Below the pieces are notes generated by a model. The model saw only the letters and a list, made by a program, of their open reading frames with translations, was not told the origin of the DNA and ran no database searches. This document shows positions 18,403 to 27,120 of a stretch of DNA of 64,000 nucleotides, one piece after another (position 1 is the first letter of the stretch; every line of letters starts with the position of its first letter). This DNA is from Methanococcoides methylutens MM1 (GTDB taxonomy: Archaea > Halobacteriota > Methanosarcinia > Methanosarcinales > Methanosarcinaceae). The stretch is from positions 1,860,001 to 1,924,000 of the forward strand of contig NZ_CP009518.1 in NCBI RefSeq assembly GCF_000970325.1, written 5' to 3'. Position numbers and translations under genes: made by a program.

Positions 18403-20399
18403 TAGAAGACCTCCATGACCAGCTTGATCAGAACGACCAGCAGGCCTACACCTGCAACAACTGCTGCTGCATAGTGCTGTATGACTCCGGTCTGGAATTT
18501 CCTAAGGGAGTCTCCTGCTTCAATAAGCACGTAACTTGTACCGTTGACAAGCCAGTCCAGCATCTTGTCTGAATAGTAACCTGCAAGTGCAAGGCCCTCG
18601 TAGATGATCTTTACAGAGAAGAACTCAACAAAGATCTGATGCTGATAATACCTGTTGTAGAGCAACTTGTAAACAGGGTTGTTCCTTGAAACGATCCTGC
18701 TCATGTCAACTACTCTCCTGTTGTAGATCAGGTAAGCAATGACAAGGCCTGCAACTGCCACGATCAGTGGCATCCAGAGGACAAGAAGTGGTTCATGTCC
18801 GTGGTGTGCAAGGTGGTATCCACCAAGCTCAGCAAGTGCTTCAATATCCATGTGTACAAAAGTCTCTTCGATGAAGTGATAGAAGGATGTTCTTGTCAAT
18901 GCACCGAAAATCACTGCGAGCACTGCAAGGATCGCAAGAGGTACTGTCATGGATGAAGGGGACTCGTGTCCACCATAATCTGTCCTTGCCTCTCCTGTAA
19001 AGGTCATGAAAATTAACCTGAAGATATACAGGGATGTAAGGAAAGCTGCTGTGATAGCAAACAGGTATGGCATCCAGCTACCGGTTTCTGTTGCATACAG
19101 ATATGCAGACTCGATTATTGGATCCTTACTCATGAAACCACTGAATCCGATACCTGTACCTGGAATACCGAAACCTGCAAGCGCAAGTGCTGCAGCCGTC
19201 ATTGTAGCGAATGTGATAGGCATGACCTTGCGTACGCCACCAAGCTGTCTCATATCATGTGTACCTACAGCATGGATAACACTTCCTGCACAGAGGAAGA
19301 GCAGTGCCTTGAAGAATGCATGGTTGATGAGGTGGAACATTGAAATTCCAACAGCTTCTGCACCGACTACTGCACCAAGACCAAGACCAAGAACCATGTA
19401 TCCAAGCTGACTGACAGTTGAATAAGCAAGCACTCTCTTAAGATCGTTCATTACGATACCCATTGTTGCTGCGAACAGTGCAGTGAAAGCACCAACGATA
19501 GCAACGATGATCAATGAATCAGGTGCTGCAAGGAACATTGGGAATGTACGTGCTACAAGATAGACACCGGCTGTAACCATCGTTGCTGCGTGGATGAGAG
19601 CTGAAACGGTCGTTGGACCTTCCATTGCATCAGGCAGCCACACATGAAGCGGGAACTGACCTGACTTACCAACTGCACCACCAAAGAACAACAGTGTCAC
19701 AAGTGTCAGATGACTTACTTCCATACCCAGTATTGTTGAATTAATAGCAACAAGTTCCGGGATCAAATGGAACATTTCACTAAACTGGAGGACGTATACG
19801 CCTTCCGGAAGTACTCCATTGTATACGGTATATATGTCAGAGAAGAGCAGGACAATACCTGCAAGGAACATGACGTCACCAACCCTGGTGGTCAGGAATG
19901 CCTTCTTAGCTGCTGCAGCTGCTCCTGGCTTGTGGAACCAGAAACCGATAAGCAGGTATGAACAAAGACCCACAAGCTCCCAGCAAATGAACAGCTGAAG
20001 GATGTTGTCTGAAAGGATCACACCAAGCATCGCTGCTGTGAAGAGAGCGGTCTCTGCGAAGTACCTTGGCTTGGCAGGGTCGTGTGACATGTAACCCACA
20101 GCATAGATGTGGATAAGCAAGCTCACAAATGTAACCATTGAAAGCATTACCGCTGCGAGCGGGTCGATCAGTATTCCAAGATTGAGTATTGAGAACCAGT
20201 GAACAGACTGAGTAACTACGTGCTCAGGGTTCTGCAACAGACCCATGGTGATAGCCAGTGATATTATACATGAAATGGCTATTGCCACGATCGGAATAAT
20301 TGCACCGCCGGATGGCAATTTCTTCCCAAGGAAGAAGGTAAGCACAAAGGCAAGTGCAGGAAGCAGTGGTATTAAAAATGCAAGGTTTTCCATTGCCAT
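18402..20399 (-). CDS. fpoL: F420H2 dehydrogenase subunit FpoL (NuoL-like)
   Basis: Largest antiporter-like subunit (665 residues), with the NuoL-type C-terminal extension forming the lateral helix. Visible blocks are FICWELVGLCSYLLIGFW, SGQFPLHVWLPDAMEGPTTVS and MNDLKRVLAYSTVSQLGYM. An in-frame GTG at 20408 is possible, but the ATG at 20399 sits seven bases after AGGTGG and just after the fpoK stop, so it is preferred. It is the distal proton channel of the complex. Confidence 0.96.
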   Translation of the reverse strand: MAMENLAFLIPLLPALAFVLTFFLGKKLPSGGAIIPIVAIAISCIISLAITMGLLQNPEHVVTQSVHWFSILNLGILIDPLAAVMLSMVTFVSLLIHIYAVGYMSHDPAKPRYFAETALFTAAMLGVILSDNILQLFICWELVGLCSYLLIGFWFHKPGAAAAAKKAFLTTRVGDVMFLAGIVLLFSDIYTVYNGVLPEGVYVLQFSEMFHLIPELVAINSTILGMEVSHLTLVTLLFFGGAVGKSGQFPLHVWLPDAMEGPTTVSALIHAATMVTAGVYLVARTFPMFLAAPDSLIIVAIVGAFTALFAATMGIVMNDLKRVLAYSTVSQLGYMVLGLGLGAVVGAEAVGISMFHLINHAFFKALLFLCAGSVIHAVGTHDMRQLGGVRKVMPITFATMTAAALALAGFGIPGTGIGFSGFMSKDPIIESAYLYATETGSWMPYLFAITAAFLTSLYIFRLIFMTFTGEARTDYGGHESPSSMTVPLAILAVLAVIFGALTRTSFYHFIEETFVHMDIEALAELGGYHLAHHGHEPLLVLWMPLIVAVAGLVIAYLIYNRRVVDMSRIVSRNNPVYKLLYNRYYQHQIFVEFFSVKIIYEGLALAGYYSDKMLDWLVNGTSYVLIEAGDSLRKFQTGVIQHYAAAVVAGVGLLVVLIKLVMEVF

Positions 20400-20401
20400 T
20401 T

Positions 20402-20704
20402 TTACCACCTCAGTATGTTAAGTTTATCAACGTTGATCATATCGCGCATCCTGTAAATTGACATGAGTATCGCAAATCCGACAGCTGCTTCTGCTGCAGC
20501 GATTGCAATGGAGAACAGTGCAAATACCTGTCCTGTCATGTCATTGTTGTAACTTGAGAAGGCAACCAGGTTTATGTTTGCAGAGTTTAACATAAGCTCT
20601 ATACACATAAGCATCCTGATACCGTTCTTATGAGACATCAATCCATAGAGACCTATGGAGAACACGATAGCTGAAAGACCAAGATACCAGCTTAACGGGA
20701 TCAT
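20402..20704 (-). CDS. fpoK: F420H2 dehydrogenase subunit FpoK (NuoK-like)
   Basis: A 100-residue membrane subunit with three helices. The conserved acidic residues of NuoK are visible in [19 protein letters not shown] and in [19 protein letters not shown], which relay protons along the membrane arm. Start and upstream stop overlap as TGATG. Confidence 0.95.
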   Translation of the reverse strand: MIPLSWYLGLSAIVFSIGLYGLMSHKNGIRMLMCIELMLNSANINLVAFSSYNNDMTGQVFALFSIAIAAAEAAVGFAILMSIYRMRDMINVDKLNILRW

Positions 20705-21063
20705 CAGTTATCATCTCCTTTTGCCAGATAGATTGCACCCATCAGTGAGGAAAGTAACACTACTGAAAGGATTTCGAATGGGATCACAAAGTCTGTAAAG
20801 ATAAGGACACCCAATGCTTTGATGTTACTCTGGTCAGCAACGTTCTGTGGAAGCTGTTCAATAGCTGGCCATCCGGTACCGTAAAGTGATACCAGTACGA
20901 CTGCAAGGAACAAACCTGCAATTATCATTCTTGTGAATGTCTTAAGGATGGACTCGATTGAAGGAACCTTCAGGTCCAACAACTTTGCGATCTGTCTCTT
21001 TGGATTGAACTGATGGACAAATGCTTCCATAATGGTTGGACGTTGTTCACTCATCATCATCAC
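20704..21063 (-). CDS. fpoJ: F420H2 dehydrogenase subunit FpoJ, C-terminal half
   Basis: A 119-residue protein matching the second half of NuoJ: two hydrophobic helices ([17 protein letters not shown] and [20 protein letters not shown]) with the [15 protein letters not shown] segment. In the known Methanosarcina operon NuoJ is also encoded by two adjacent reading frames, so this is the normal arrangement. Four ATG codons in a row (21063-21052) make the start ambiguous; they follow a GGGAAG ribosome site and overlap the end of the first half. Confidence 0.88.
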   Translation of the reverse strand: MMMMSEQRPTIMEAFVHQFNPKRQIAKLLDLKVPSIESILKTFTRMIIAGLFLAVVLVSLYGTGWPAIEQLPQNVADQSNIKALGVLIFTDFVIPFEILSVVLLSSLMGAIYLAKGDDN

Positions 21064-21328
21064 TTCCCATATTCTTCTTGGTCAACATAACTGCGAAGAG
21101 TATCAGAACTCCGATTGCTCCGACATACACAAGGATCTGGACAATACCCAGGAACTGTGCATTGAGCATGATGTACACGGCAGCCACTGTAAACATAGCA
21201 AGAACGAGTGCAAGTGCTGCACGTACTATGTCCCTTGACACTACTGTCAGTATCGCAAATGAGATCAGCACAAGAGCGACAATAGCGAAGATGGCACCTT
21301 CGATTATACCTGTCATTTCACTCACCAT
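21047..21328 (-). CDS. fpoJ: F420H2 dehydrogenase subunit FpoJ, N-terminal half
   Basis: A 93-residue membrane protein matching the first half of NuoJ, with three helices. It includes AQFLGIVQILVYVGAIGVLILFAVML (given here only as landmark; the key part is YVGAIGVLI), the pi-bulge helix region of NuoJ. Its acidic end (SDDDE) overlaps the start of the second half by up to 17 bases. The ATG overlaps the fpoI stop by 11 bases. Confidence 0.9.
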   Translation of the reverse strand: MVSEMTGIIEGAIFAIVALVLISFAILTVVSRDIVRAALALVLAMFTVAAVYIMLNAQFLGIVQILVYVGAIGVLILFAVMLTKKNMGSDDDE

Positions 21329-21725
21329 TCTCCCCTACCGGTACTTCACGTGCCAGCATGTCCGGAGTATACAATAATTCCTCATGAGTCCACCTGATCA
21401 CACCGGTGGTGTAGACCTTTGTGCTTGAGAGAGCATTTTGTGGACACTGATCTATACAAAGACCGCAGAACAGACAGTGACCAATATCGATGGCAGGGAA
21501 CCACCTTGTCTTTTCACTATCCGGACTAATCCTTGCCCTTACGATCTTTATCGCACTGTTAGGGCAGGTGTTAGCACAAATACCACAGCCTATACATTTA
21601 CTTTTATCAAGTTTTTGAAGCCCTCTGAACCTGTCAGGCAACTCGGTGGGTACCTCAGGATACCTTCTGGTAATAGGGGGCTTGTAGATGTTTTTAACAG
21701 CTCTAGCAATATTTTTCAATACCAT
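21318..21725 (-). CDS. fpoI: F420H2 dehydrogenase subunit FpoI (two [4Fe-4S] clusters)
   Basis: Ferredoxin-like subunit (135 residues) that passes electrons from FpoF towards FpoB. Two cluster motifs are complete: CIGCGICANTCP and CLFCGLCIDQCP. The ATG at 21725 is preferred to an in-frame GTG at 21737 because the latter lies inside the fpoH stop region. It overlaps fpoJ downstream. Confidence 0.95.
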   Translation of the reverse strand: MVLKNIARAVKNIYKPPITRRYPEVPTELPDRFRGLQKLDKSKCIGCGICANTCPNSAIKIVRARISPDSEKTRWFPAIDIGHCLFCGLCIDQCPQNALSSTKVYTTGVIRWTHEELLYTPDMLAREVPVGENGE

Positions 21726-21729
21726 GGTA

Positions 21730-22767
21730 TCACGCACCCATATAAATACCCAACATTATTGCCCATCCAAGGTTCAATAATGATAATGGGAGAAGTCTCT
21801 TCCAGCTAAGGTCAACGACCTGGTCGATCCTGAACCTTGGTACTGCCCACCTTAGCATGATGATGGTCAGAATGACAAGAGCGACCTTGAACAGGAAGTA
21901 CATTGTTGGAAGGAAAATTCCCAGTATAGTGATGTTGGTCAGGAATGCTGGCAAGTTCCATCCTCCAAGGAACAACAGTACAACGAGCATTGAACCAAGG
22001 ATAAGGTGGATATATTCAGCAAAGAAACCAAGACCGAATCTCATACCGGTGTATTCAGTGATCCAACCTGCAACAAGTTCTTCTTCAGACTCGTTCTGAT
22101 CGAACGGGAGACGTCCCATATCGGCCATCAGTGCAATGAAGAAAACGATGAATCCGAGAGGCTGAAGGAACACGAACCAGATAGGGCTCTGTGCCTGTGC
22201 GATCTCGACAATGTCCAGTGAACCTACCATGATAGCTATACTTACTATAGTGATACCGAGTGGGACCTCGTATCCGATCATCCTTGCAAAGTTCCTGAAA
22301 GCACCCAGAAGGGAGTACTTGTTGTTTGAACTGTATGCATACATGAAAGCACCGATGATAGAAATTGAAGACACTGCTTCAATGTAAAGGACACTGATGT
22401 CCATCTGGGTGCCTACAATAACATACTCGACACCATCAACAATAACAGCACCGAATGGAATTGCGACCAGCATCATGAAGACTGAACCCATGAGGACGAT
22501 AGGTGCTGAAACGAAAAGCAACCTGTCAGCCTTTGATGGAATAAGATCCTCTTTAGTCATCAGTTTGATAGCATCAGCGAAAAGCTGGAACTAACCCATT
22601 GGACCTACATATTTAGGACCGAGCCTGAACTGGATATCACCGGAAAGTTTACGCTCGAACCAGACAACGGTCATAGCGCCCATGAACACAGCACCGATCA
22701 GGCAAAGGCCGATCAGAGTGCGAACCCATGGGTTGATAATAATGTCTACTATTTCTCCTGACATCAT
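21730..22767 (-). CDS. fpoH: F420H2 dehydrogenase subunit FpoH with an in-frame UAG (candidate pyrrolysine)
   Basis: Membrane subunit equivalent to NuoH, forming the quinone-type (methanophenazine) site. The reading frame runs from the ATG at 22767 (AGGTG five bases upstream; a GTG at 22773 and ATG at 22764 are alternatives) to TGA at 21730. It is broken only by TAG at 22593-22591, codon 59. Protein similarity continues without a gap: RLGPKYVGPMG, then the UAG residue, then FQLFADAIKLMTKEDLIPS, which matches the NuoH loop GPNRVGPxGxLQ..AD..K. About 345 residues, normal length. If UAG were a stop, the operon would lack FpoH. Read-through as pyrrolysine is the favoured explanation; a recent nonsense mutation or sequencing error is possible. 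Confidence 0.85.
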
Positions 22768-22769
22768 GA

Positions 22770-23894
22770 TCACCTGTCCGCCTCACTGGTACATCCGTCC
22801 ATACTACCTGCAATAGCTGCCACATCAGCAACAGTTGTTCCTGTGATCAGTGGAGGTAATGCCTGCATGGTCGGATAGACCGGACCCCTTATCTTTACAC
22901 GGTGTGGCTTGTCGGAACCGTCTGAAACGACATAGAAGCCCATTTCTCCACGTGGATCCTCTACCCTGTGGAACACATCGCCTTCAGGAACCCTCATTAC
23001 AGGACTCCTCTTGCCGTATGGAGAATCTTCATAGAAGAGTGGTCCGCCTGGCATCTGGTCAAGGCACTGCTCGATGATGTACATAGCTTCCTCCATCTCT
23101 TCGAGCCTTACATTGATACGGGCTGCAATGTCACCATCTGTGGCTGTACACACCTTGAAATCAAGGTCCTTGTAAGTAAGGTATGGTTCATCTTTCCTTA
23201 TATCAAAAGCAACGCCTGTTGCACGGAGAGCAGGTCCTGATACACCAAGATCCCTTGCGGTCTTTGCTTGAAGTACACCGACACCGAAGCAACGCTGTTT
23301 ATAGATCTCGTCCTCATTGAACAGTCTTCTGTACTCATTGATCTGCTCCCTGAGACTTGCGAAAACTACAACAGATTTTTCCTTGAATCCTTCAGGAATG
23401 TCGTCACGCACACCACCGTATCTGAGGAAAGTGTGTGTAATACGTGCTCCGGTTACCATGTCCATCAAAGACAGGATATCTTCCCTTTCCTTGATGGTGT
23501 ACATGAACATTGATACAAAACCAATGAACTCACCGAACTCACCCATACCAAGAAGGTGGCTCTGAAGCCTTGAGAGTTCCTCAACGATGATCCTTATGTA
23601 CTGGGACCTTTCCGGAACCTCAATATCTGCAAGTTTCTCTACAGCACCAACATATGCTTCTTCGTTGGTCATTGCTGTGAGGTAGCAGATCCTATCGACG
23701 ATAGGAATACCCTGGAGATACGTCTTGCTCTCCATAATCTTTTCAATACCCTTGTGAATGAATCCTAACTCGACCTCAGCATCAACCACTGTTTCGCCTC
23801 TGAGCCTCAGGTTCAACCTGAAAGGTCCTGGCTGCATTGGGTGCTGTGGTCCGAGGTGGACTATCATTTCTGATGGGCCTACATTTTCATCCAT
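22770..23894 (-). CDS. fpoD: F420H2 dehydrogenase subunit FpoD (NuoD-like)
   Basis: The 49-kDa-type subunit (374 residues) that lines the electron acceptor cavity next to FpoB and FpoH. The N-terminal MIVHLGPQHPMQPGPFRL contains the conserved His region of NuoD, and ELGFIHKGIEK and DRICYLTAMTNEEAY follow. The C-terminus ends in the family-typical region where hydrogenase relatives bind nickel but NuoD does not. Its stop is a few bases from the fpoH start. Confidence 0.97.
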   Translation of the reverse strand: MDENVGPSEMIVHLGPQHPMQPGPFRLNLRLRGETVVDAEVELGFIHKGIEKIMESKTYLQGIPIVDRICYLTAMTNEEAYVGAVEKLADIEVPERSQYIRIIVEELSRLQSHLLGMGEFGEFIGFVSMFMYTIKEREDILSLMDMVTGARITHTFLRYGGVRDDIPEGFKEKSVVVFASLREQINEYRRLFNEDEIYKQRCFGVGVLQAKTARDLGVSGPALRATGVAFDIRKDEPYLTYKDLDFKVCTATDGDIAARINVRLEEMEEAMYIIEQCLDQMPGGPLFYEDSPYGKRSPVMRVPEGDVFHRVEDPRGEMGFYVVSDGSDKPHRVKIRGPVYPTMQALPPLITGTTVADVAAIAGSMDGCTSEADR

Positions 23895-23903
23895 AATTAA
23901 ACC

Positions 23904-24380
23904 TCACACCAAATTTCTGGCAGTCCTGTTCGGGAAGCCTTCATAGTCTTTCCTTAAAGGCCAATCCCCTAACAGCTCCTCTGGAAGAACAAGCTGTCTG
24001 AGGTCCGGATGGTTGTTGAACTTAACACCGAACAGTTCGTAAACTTCTCTTTCATACCAGTTAGCATTCCAGTAGACAGGAACGATAGACTCGATCTCCG
24101 GAGCATCCCTTGGAAGCTTCACCTTTATGGTAAGTAATACAGGATGGTCGTATGATCCAATGTGATATACAACCACGATCTCGTTCGTCTTAGGATAGTC
24201 TACTGCAGTCTCATTTGAAAGATGGTCAAATGCAAGTTCATCTTTCAGATACTGGCAAACATCTTTGATCATATCAGGTTCCAGGTAAGCGGAGATCCTT
24301 ATATCAGAATCCACTTTCGCGTCCGTAAGAGAGTCCTGGAACTTGTTGACCAGTGAATCAATAATGCTTTTTGCATCCAT
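23904..24380 (-). CDS. fpoC: F420H2 dehydrogenase subunit FpoC (NuoC-like)
   Basis: The 30-kDa-type peripheral subunit, 158 residues. The signature YWNANWYEREVYELFGVKFNNHPDLR and the LPLRKDYEGFP-type ending (here WPLRKDYEGFP) are present. It packs against FpoD and FpoB in the connecting module. Short spacing (9 bases) to both neighbours. Confidence 0.96.
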   Translation of the reverse strand: MDAKSIIDSLVNKFQDSLTDAKVDSDIRISAYLEPDMIKDVCQYLKDELAFDHLSNETAVDYPKTNEIVVVYHIGSYDHPVLLTIKVKLPRDAPEIESIVPVYWNANWYEREVYELFGVKFNNHPDLRQLVLPEELLGDWPLRKDYEGFPNRTARNLV

Positions 24381-24389
24381 GATATAACC

Positions 24390-24944
24390 TCAATAATCTG
24401 TTGCACGGTCCTTTTTGGCCATGATCTTCTTCTGAAGTTCAAGGAATCCCTGAAGCAGGGCTTCCGGCCTTGGGGGACATCCTGGAATAAAAACATCTAT
24501 TGGGAACATTTCATCAATGTTCTGCACTGTGCTGTAGGATTCATAGAAAGGACCACCACTAATAGAGCAGTCACCCATGCATATGACCCACTTTGGTGCA
24601 GCCATCTGTTCCCACAGAGTCTTAAGTGCAGGAAGATATTTCCTTGTCACGTATCCACTAATGATCATGACATCTGCAGCCCTTGGAGAGTTACGTGGGA
24701 TGATACCGAACCTGTCCGTATCATAGTGAGCACAACCTGTAGCGATCATTTCCACACCACAGCACCCCATTGGCTGGGTCAGGAACCACAAGGAGTTCTT
24801 CCTACCCCAGTTAATTACATCCTGAGCCACTGTCTTTTTCAAGAAGTCATTGATAGCCATGGAAGTTGTGGTGATCACACCAGGGATCTCTTCCACGAAA
24901 CCTTCCTGATTCTCAACTGTATCGTTATCGTTTAATTCATCCAT
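24390..24944 (-). CDS. fpoB: F420H2 dehydrogenase subunit FpoB (NuoB-like, N2 cluster)
   Basis: Carries the N2 [4Fe-4S] cluster that donates to methanophenazine. The 184 residues contain the tandem cysteines GCCGVEM, then CMGDCSISGG and PGCPPRPE, all four ligands being present. The N-terminal 30 residues are acidic and poorly conserved. The start overlaps the end of fpoA by 13 bases. Confidence 0.97.
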   Translation of the reverse strand: MDELNDNDTVENQEGFVEEIPGVITTTSMAINDFLKKTVAQDVINWGRKNSLWFLTQPMGCCGVEMIATGCAHYDTDRFGIIPRNSPRAADVMIISGYVTRKYLPALKTLWEQMAAPKWVICMGDCSISGGPFYESYSTVQNIDEMFPIDVFIPGCPPRPEALLQGFLELQKKIMAKKDRATDY

Positions 24945-25327
24945 TTAAGAGCACCCTTCTTCCATAAGTAGGCATATCCAAACAACAAAACGAAAATGAA
25001 GATTAACATCTCAACGATCGCTGTTACCATATCGACACCATTGCCTATGTATACCATAGCCCATGGGTAAAGGAAAAGTACTTCGATATCGAACAAAACG
25101 AATGCGATCGCATAAAGATAATACTCAACATTGAATTGTATTCGCGCATCTCCTAACGGATCGGAACCACATTCATAGGTCGCATATTTATTAGGTGATT
25201 TGCTTCTGGGACTCAGCAACTTGACCATAGTCATTGTTGCAGGTGGCATCAGAAGCGAAACAACAAGAAACACAGCAACCGGAATGTAACTATTGATAAT
25301 ATTGCTACTATCGATTATTACTGACAT
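24932..25327 (-). CDS. fpoA: F420H2 dehydrogenase subunit FpoA (NuoA-like)
   Basis: First gene of the operon; a 131-residue membrane subunit with three helices. The hallmark loop YECGSDPLGDARIQFNVEYY and FVLFDIEVLFLYPWA with its acidic residues are present. An AGGTGAT ribosome site precedes the ATG at 25327. The input subunit FpoF is not in this operon, as is usual. Confidence 0.96.
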   Translation of the reverse strand: MSVIIDSSNIINSYIPVAVFLVVSLLMPPATMTMVKLLSPRSKSPNKYATYECGSDPLGDARIQFNVEYYLYAIAFVLFDIEVLFLYPWAMVYIGNGVDMVTAIVEMLIFIFVLLFGYAYLWKKGALKWMN

Positions 25328-25703
25328 GATGAATCACCTGATGATTACTAATCGTAGATATTACAATCGTAGATATAGTATTCTCTATATAACTATTTCC
25401 AAAAAAAAGTCATTCATGATAAAACATGACGATATATATTCATAAAGAAGAGACAGATAAAAAGAAGTGGCACTGTTTGAGAAATGGAAGACATCCGCCT
25501 CAAAAGATGAAAATTAAAATGAACTTTAACATGAAATCGAGAGGAGAAGGACTATTATGTTAAGAACAAAGTATTGCATATCTCAGCGATTATACGATTT
25601 TTCCAAATATCAAATGCCCAATCATATAATGCAGTAATTTCAGAATTCGAAAAAAACTAAAGTAAAAATGTGAGAAGCGGTCATTGACCTGCCTCCCTTG
25701 CCT
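25328..25703 (-). promoter_or_regulatory. fpo operon promoter and upstream gene-free stretch
   Basis: On the minus strand a TATA-like box (GGAAATAGTTATATAGAG, centred near 25390) lies about 60 bases before the fpoA start. Between them two direct copies of AATCGTAGATAT (plus-strand reading; 25350-25361 and 25365-25376, period 15) fall at or just after the expected transcription start. This is a place where a regulator could block or tune transcription. The rest, up to 25703, is AT-rich spacer with no gene that I can support. Confidence 0.6.
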
Positions 25704-26210
25704 TCAGACCAATTTTGGAGAGAAATATTTCTTGATCATGGCACCACAGTTCGAACAGGAGATGACGATCCACTCTCCGACCTGCTCAGACTCATACTTG
25801 TCAAAGATGGATGAGCTGCAGCTTGGGCACACATAATGCTCCTTAAAGTAGTAATGATAGAACTGAGGAGTCTTTTCAAGCCAGTCAAGAACATCGTGCA
25901 TGCGCTCGAAGTAACGCTGCTTTGAAGGCGCCTCGATCTCATGTAGTGCATCTTCAGCACGCTCTGTGACATCTTTCGTATACTTGTGCGATTTTGTAGT
26001 GATCTTCTTGTAATCACTTACATAACGAGTAGTATTGTCCAGATAGTGCAGATACCCCTCATGTGCCTTTGGCTTTGAGGCATCACGTACTGTTTTCAGG
26101 AAATACTCACCCATCACATCTTCCATAATATCGGCACATGTAGTACAGATATTATAGCCCTCATAGATCTTATAGTCCTGATCTTCTCCGCAGATCTCGC
26201 ATTTTTCCAT
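25704..26210 (-). CDS. Zinc-finger protein of unknown function
   Basis: A 168-residue soluble protein with an N-terminal CEICG...CTTC zinc knuckle and a C-terminal zinc ribbon of CPSC and CSNCG. Between them is a charged, mainly helical region (SKQRYFERMHDVLDWLEKTPQFYHYYF). The paired zinc sites suggest nucleic acid or protein binding. It starts 24 bases after the DUF22-like gene, probably in the same transcript. I do not recognise a characterised relative. Confidence 0.7.
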   Translation of the reverse strand: MEKCEICGEDQDYKIYEGYNICTTCADIMEDVMGEYFLKTVRDASKPKAHEGYLHYLDNTTRYVSDYKKITTKSHKYTKDVTERAEDALHEIEAPSKQRYFERMHDVLDWLEKTPQFYHYYFKEHYVCPSCSSSIFDKYESEQVGEWIVISCSNCGAMIKKYFSPKLV

Positions 26211-26233
26211 ATCGGATCCCCCGGTTATATCTT

Positions 26234-26650
26234 TTAGAGCAGGACTGGCTTCATGGCTTCCCTGGTGAACATGATCGGGAAGATATTAAGCACACCAACC
26301 AGATCTCCAGCCCGGACCTTTCCGGTTTCCTGTCCGAAAGCATAGACATACTTGATAGTCCTTGGCCTCTCTACAAGACAGTTGCCTTCCTTGGATGAGA
26401 CCTTCAGTACAGAAGCTACCGCATGGTAGGTGAAAGCACATGGAATTGCAAGAGTGTCCGCATCCAGAGTAACCTCCTTTATAGCAATCTTCTTGTATTC
26501 GCCTGCACGGAGTTCTACATCCTCATCAGCGATCATCATCTCCCACTTCGCACGAGTGGCGATCGTGAATTCATAGGGTGCGGCCTTGAACTTCTTTGAA
26601 ACCAATTCACCGTCTTTACGAGCTACTACTTGTATAGTTTCCGTGGACAT
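26234..26650 (-). CDS. Small archaeal protein, possibly DUF22 family
   Basis: A 138-residue soluble protein, beta-rich by appearance, with no catalytic motif that I can name. Size and general pattern recall the archaeal DUF22 family, but I hold that loosely. It is the first gene of a two-gene minus-strand unit with the zinc-finger protein, and diverges from the ferredoxin at 26959. Confidence 0.6.
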   Translation of the reverse strand: MSTETIQVVARKDGELVSKKFKAAPYEFTIATRAKWEMMIADEDVELRAGEYKKIAIKEVTLDADTLAIPCAFTYHAVASVLKVSSKEGNCLVERPRTIKYVYAFGQETGKVRAGDLVGVLNIFPIMFTREAMKPVLL

Positions 26651-26958
26651 TAAATCACCATAATAGACTTTGGTATTTTAGTATAAATAGATTGTCATTA
26701 TTGTTAATGAACAATATAGAGTTAGGACTAGAGGACTTAAAGAAAAACCAAACCCAAAGTGAACAAAGTATCCAAAAGTACTACACAATAAATAGGACAC
26801 ATCAGTATTAATAAATTACTTCTTAAGACCATAGGAAAAGACTGCCGACAATGAAGAATACACTCCATTTAGCACAGATATTAATTAGTAAACGATGAAT
26901 TGAACAAAATCCTTTTGAGTATTGAAAGAATTAAAAGGAGCAAATCCGAGGGAGATAA
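26651..26958. promoter_or_regulatory. Divergent intergenic region
   Basis: This 308-bp region separates the DUF22-like gene and the ferredoxin gene and must hold promoters for both. A likely ferredoxin promoter element is the A/T block near 26808 (AGTATTAATAAATTAC). The ferredoxin start is preceded by GAGGGAG. No gene is seen. Confidence 0.4.
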
Positions 26959-27120
26959 ATGAAAGTCAATGAAAACTGTGTTGGATGCGGCCAGTGCACT
27001 GCATTTTGTAAAAAAGATGCCATCATTGTTAAAAGCAAGGCACGCATCACAGACAAATGTGTGGAGTGCGGGATATGTGCGGCATACTGCCCCATGAAAG
27101 CTATAGAGGTAGGTGAATGA
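26959..27120 (+). CDS. 2[4Fe-4S] ferredoxin paired with a flavoprotein
   Basis: A 53-residue ferredoxin with two complete motifs, CVGCGQCTAFC (without the usual proline after the last Cys) and CVECGICAAYCP. It ends in ATGA, whose ATG starts the FAD-dependent oxidoreductase, so translation is coupled. A strong ribosome site (GAGGGAG) precedes it. The same architecture occurs with the geranylgeranyl reductase at 32965-34355, which suggests this ferredoxin is the dedicated electron donor of its partner. Confidence 0.9.
   Translation: MKVNENCVGCGQCTAFCKKDAIIVKSKARITDKCVECGICAAYCPMKAIEVGE

Noticed and set aside
20704-21328. fpoJ split as a frameshift mutation
   Set aside because: Two coupled fpoJ frames are the known arrangement in Methanosarcina; both have ribosome sites or overlaps.
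22591-22773. fpoH as two separate genes (60 and 276 residues)
   Set aside because: The second part lacks a ribosome site, the frame is continuous over the TAG, and the intervening codons match the NuoH loop.
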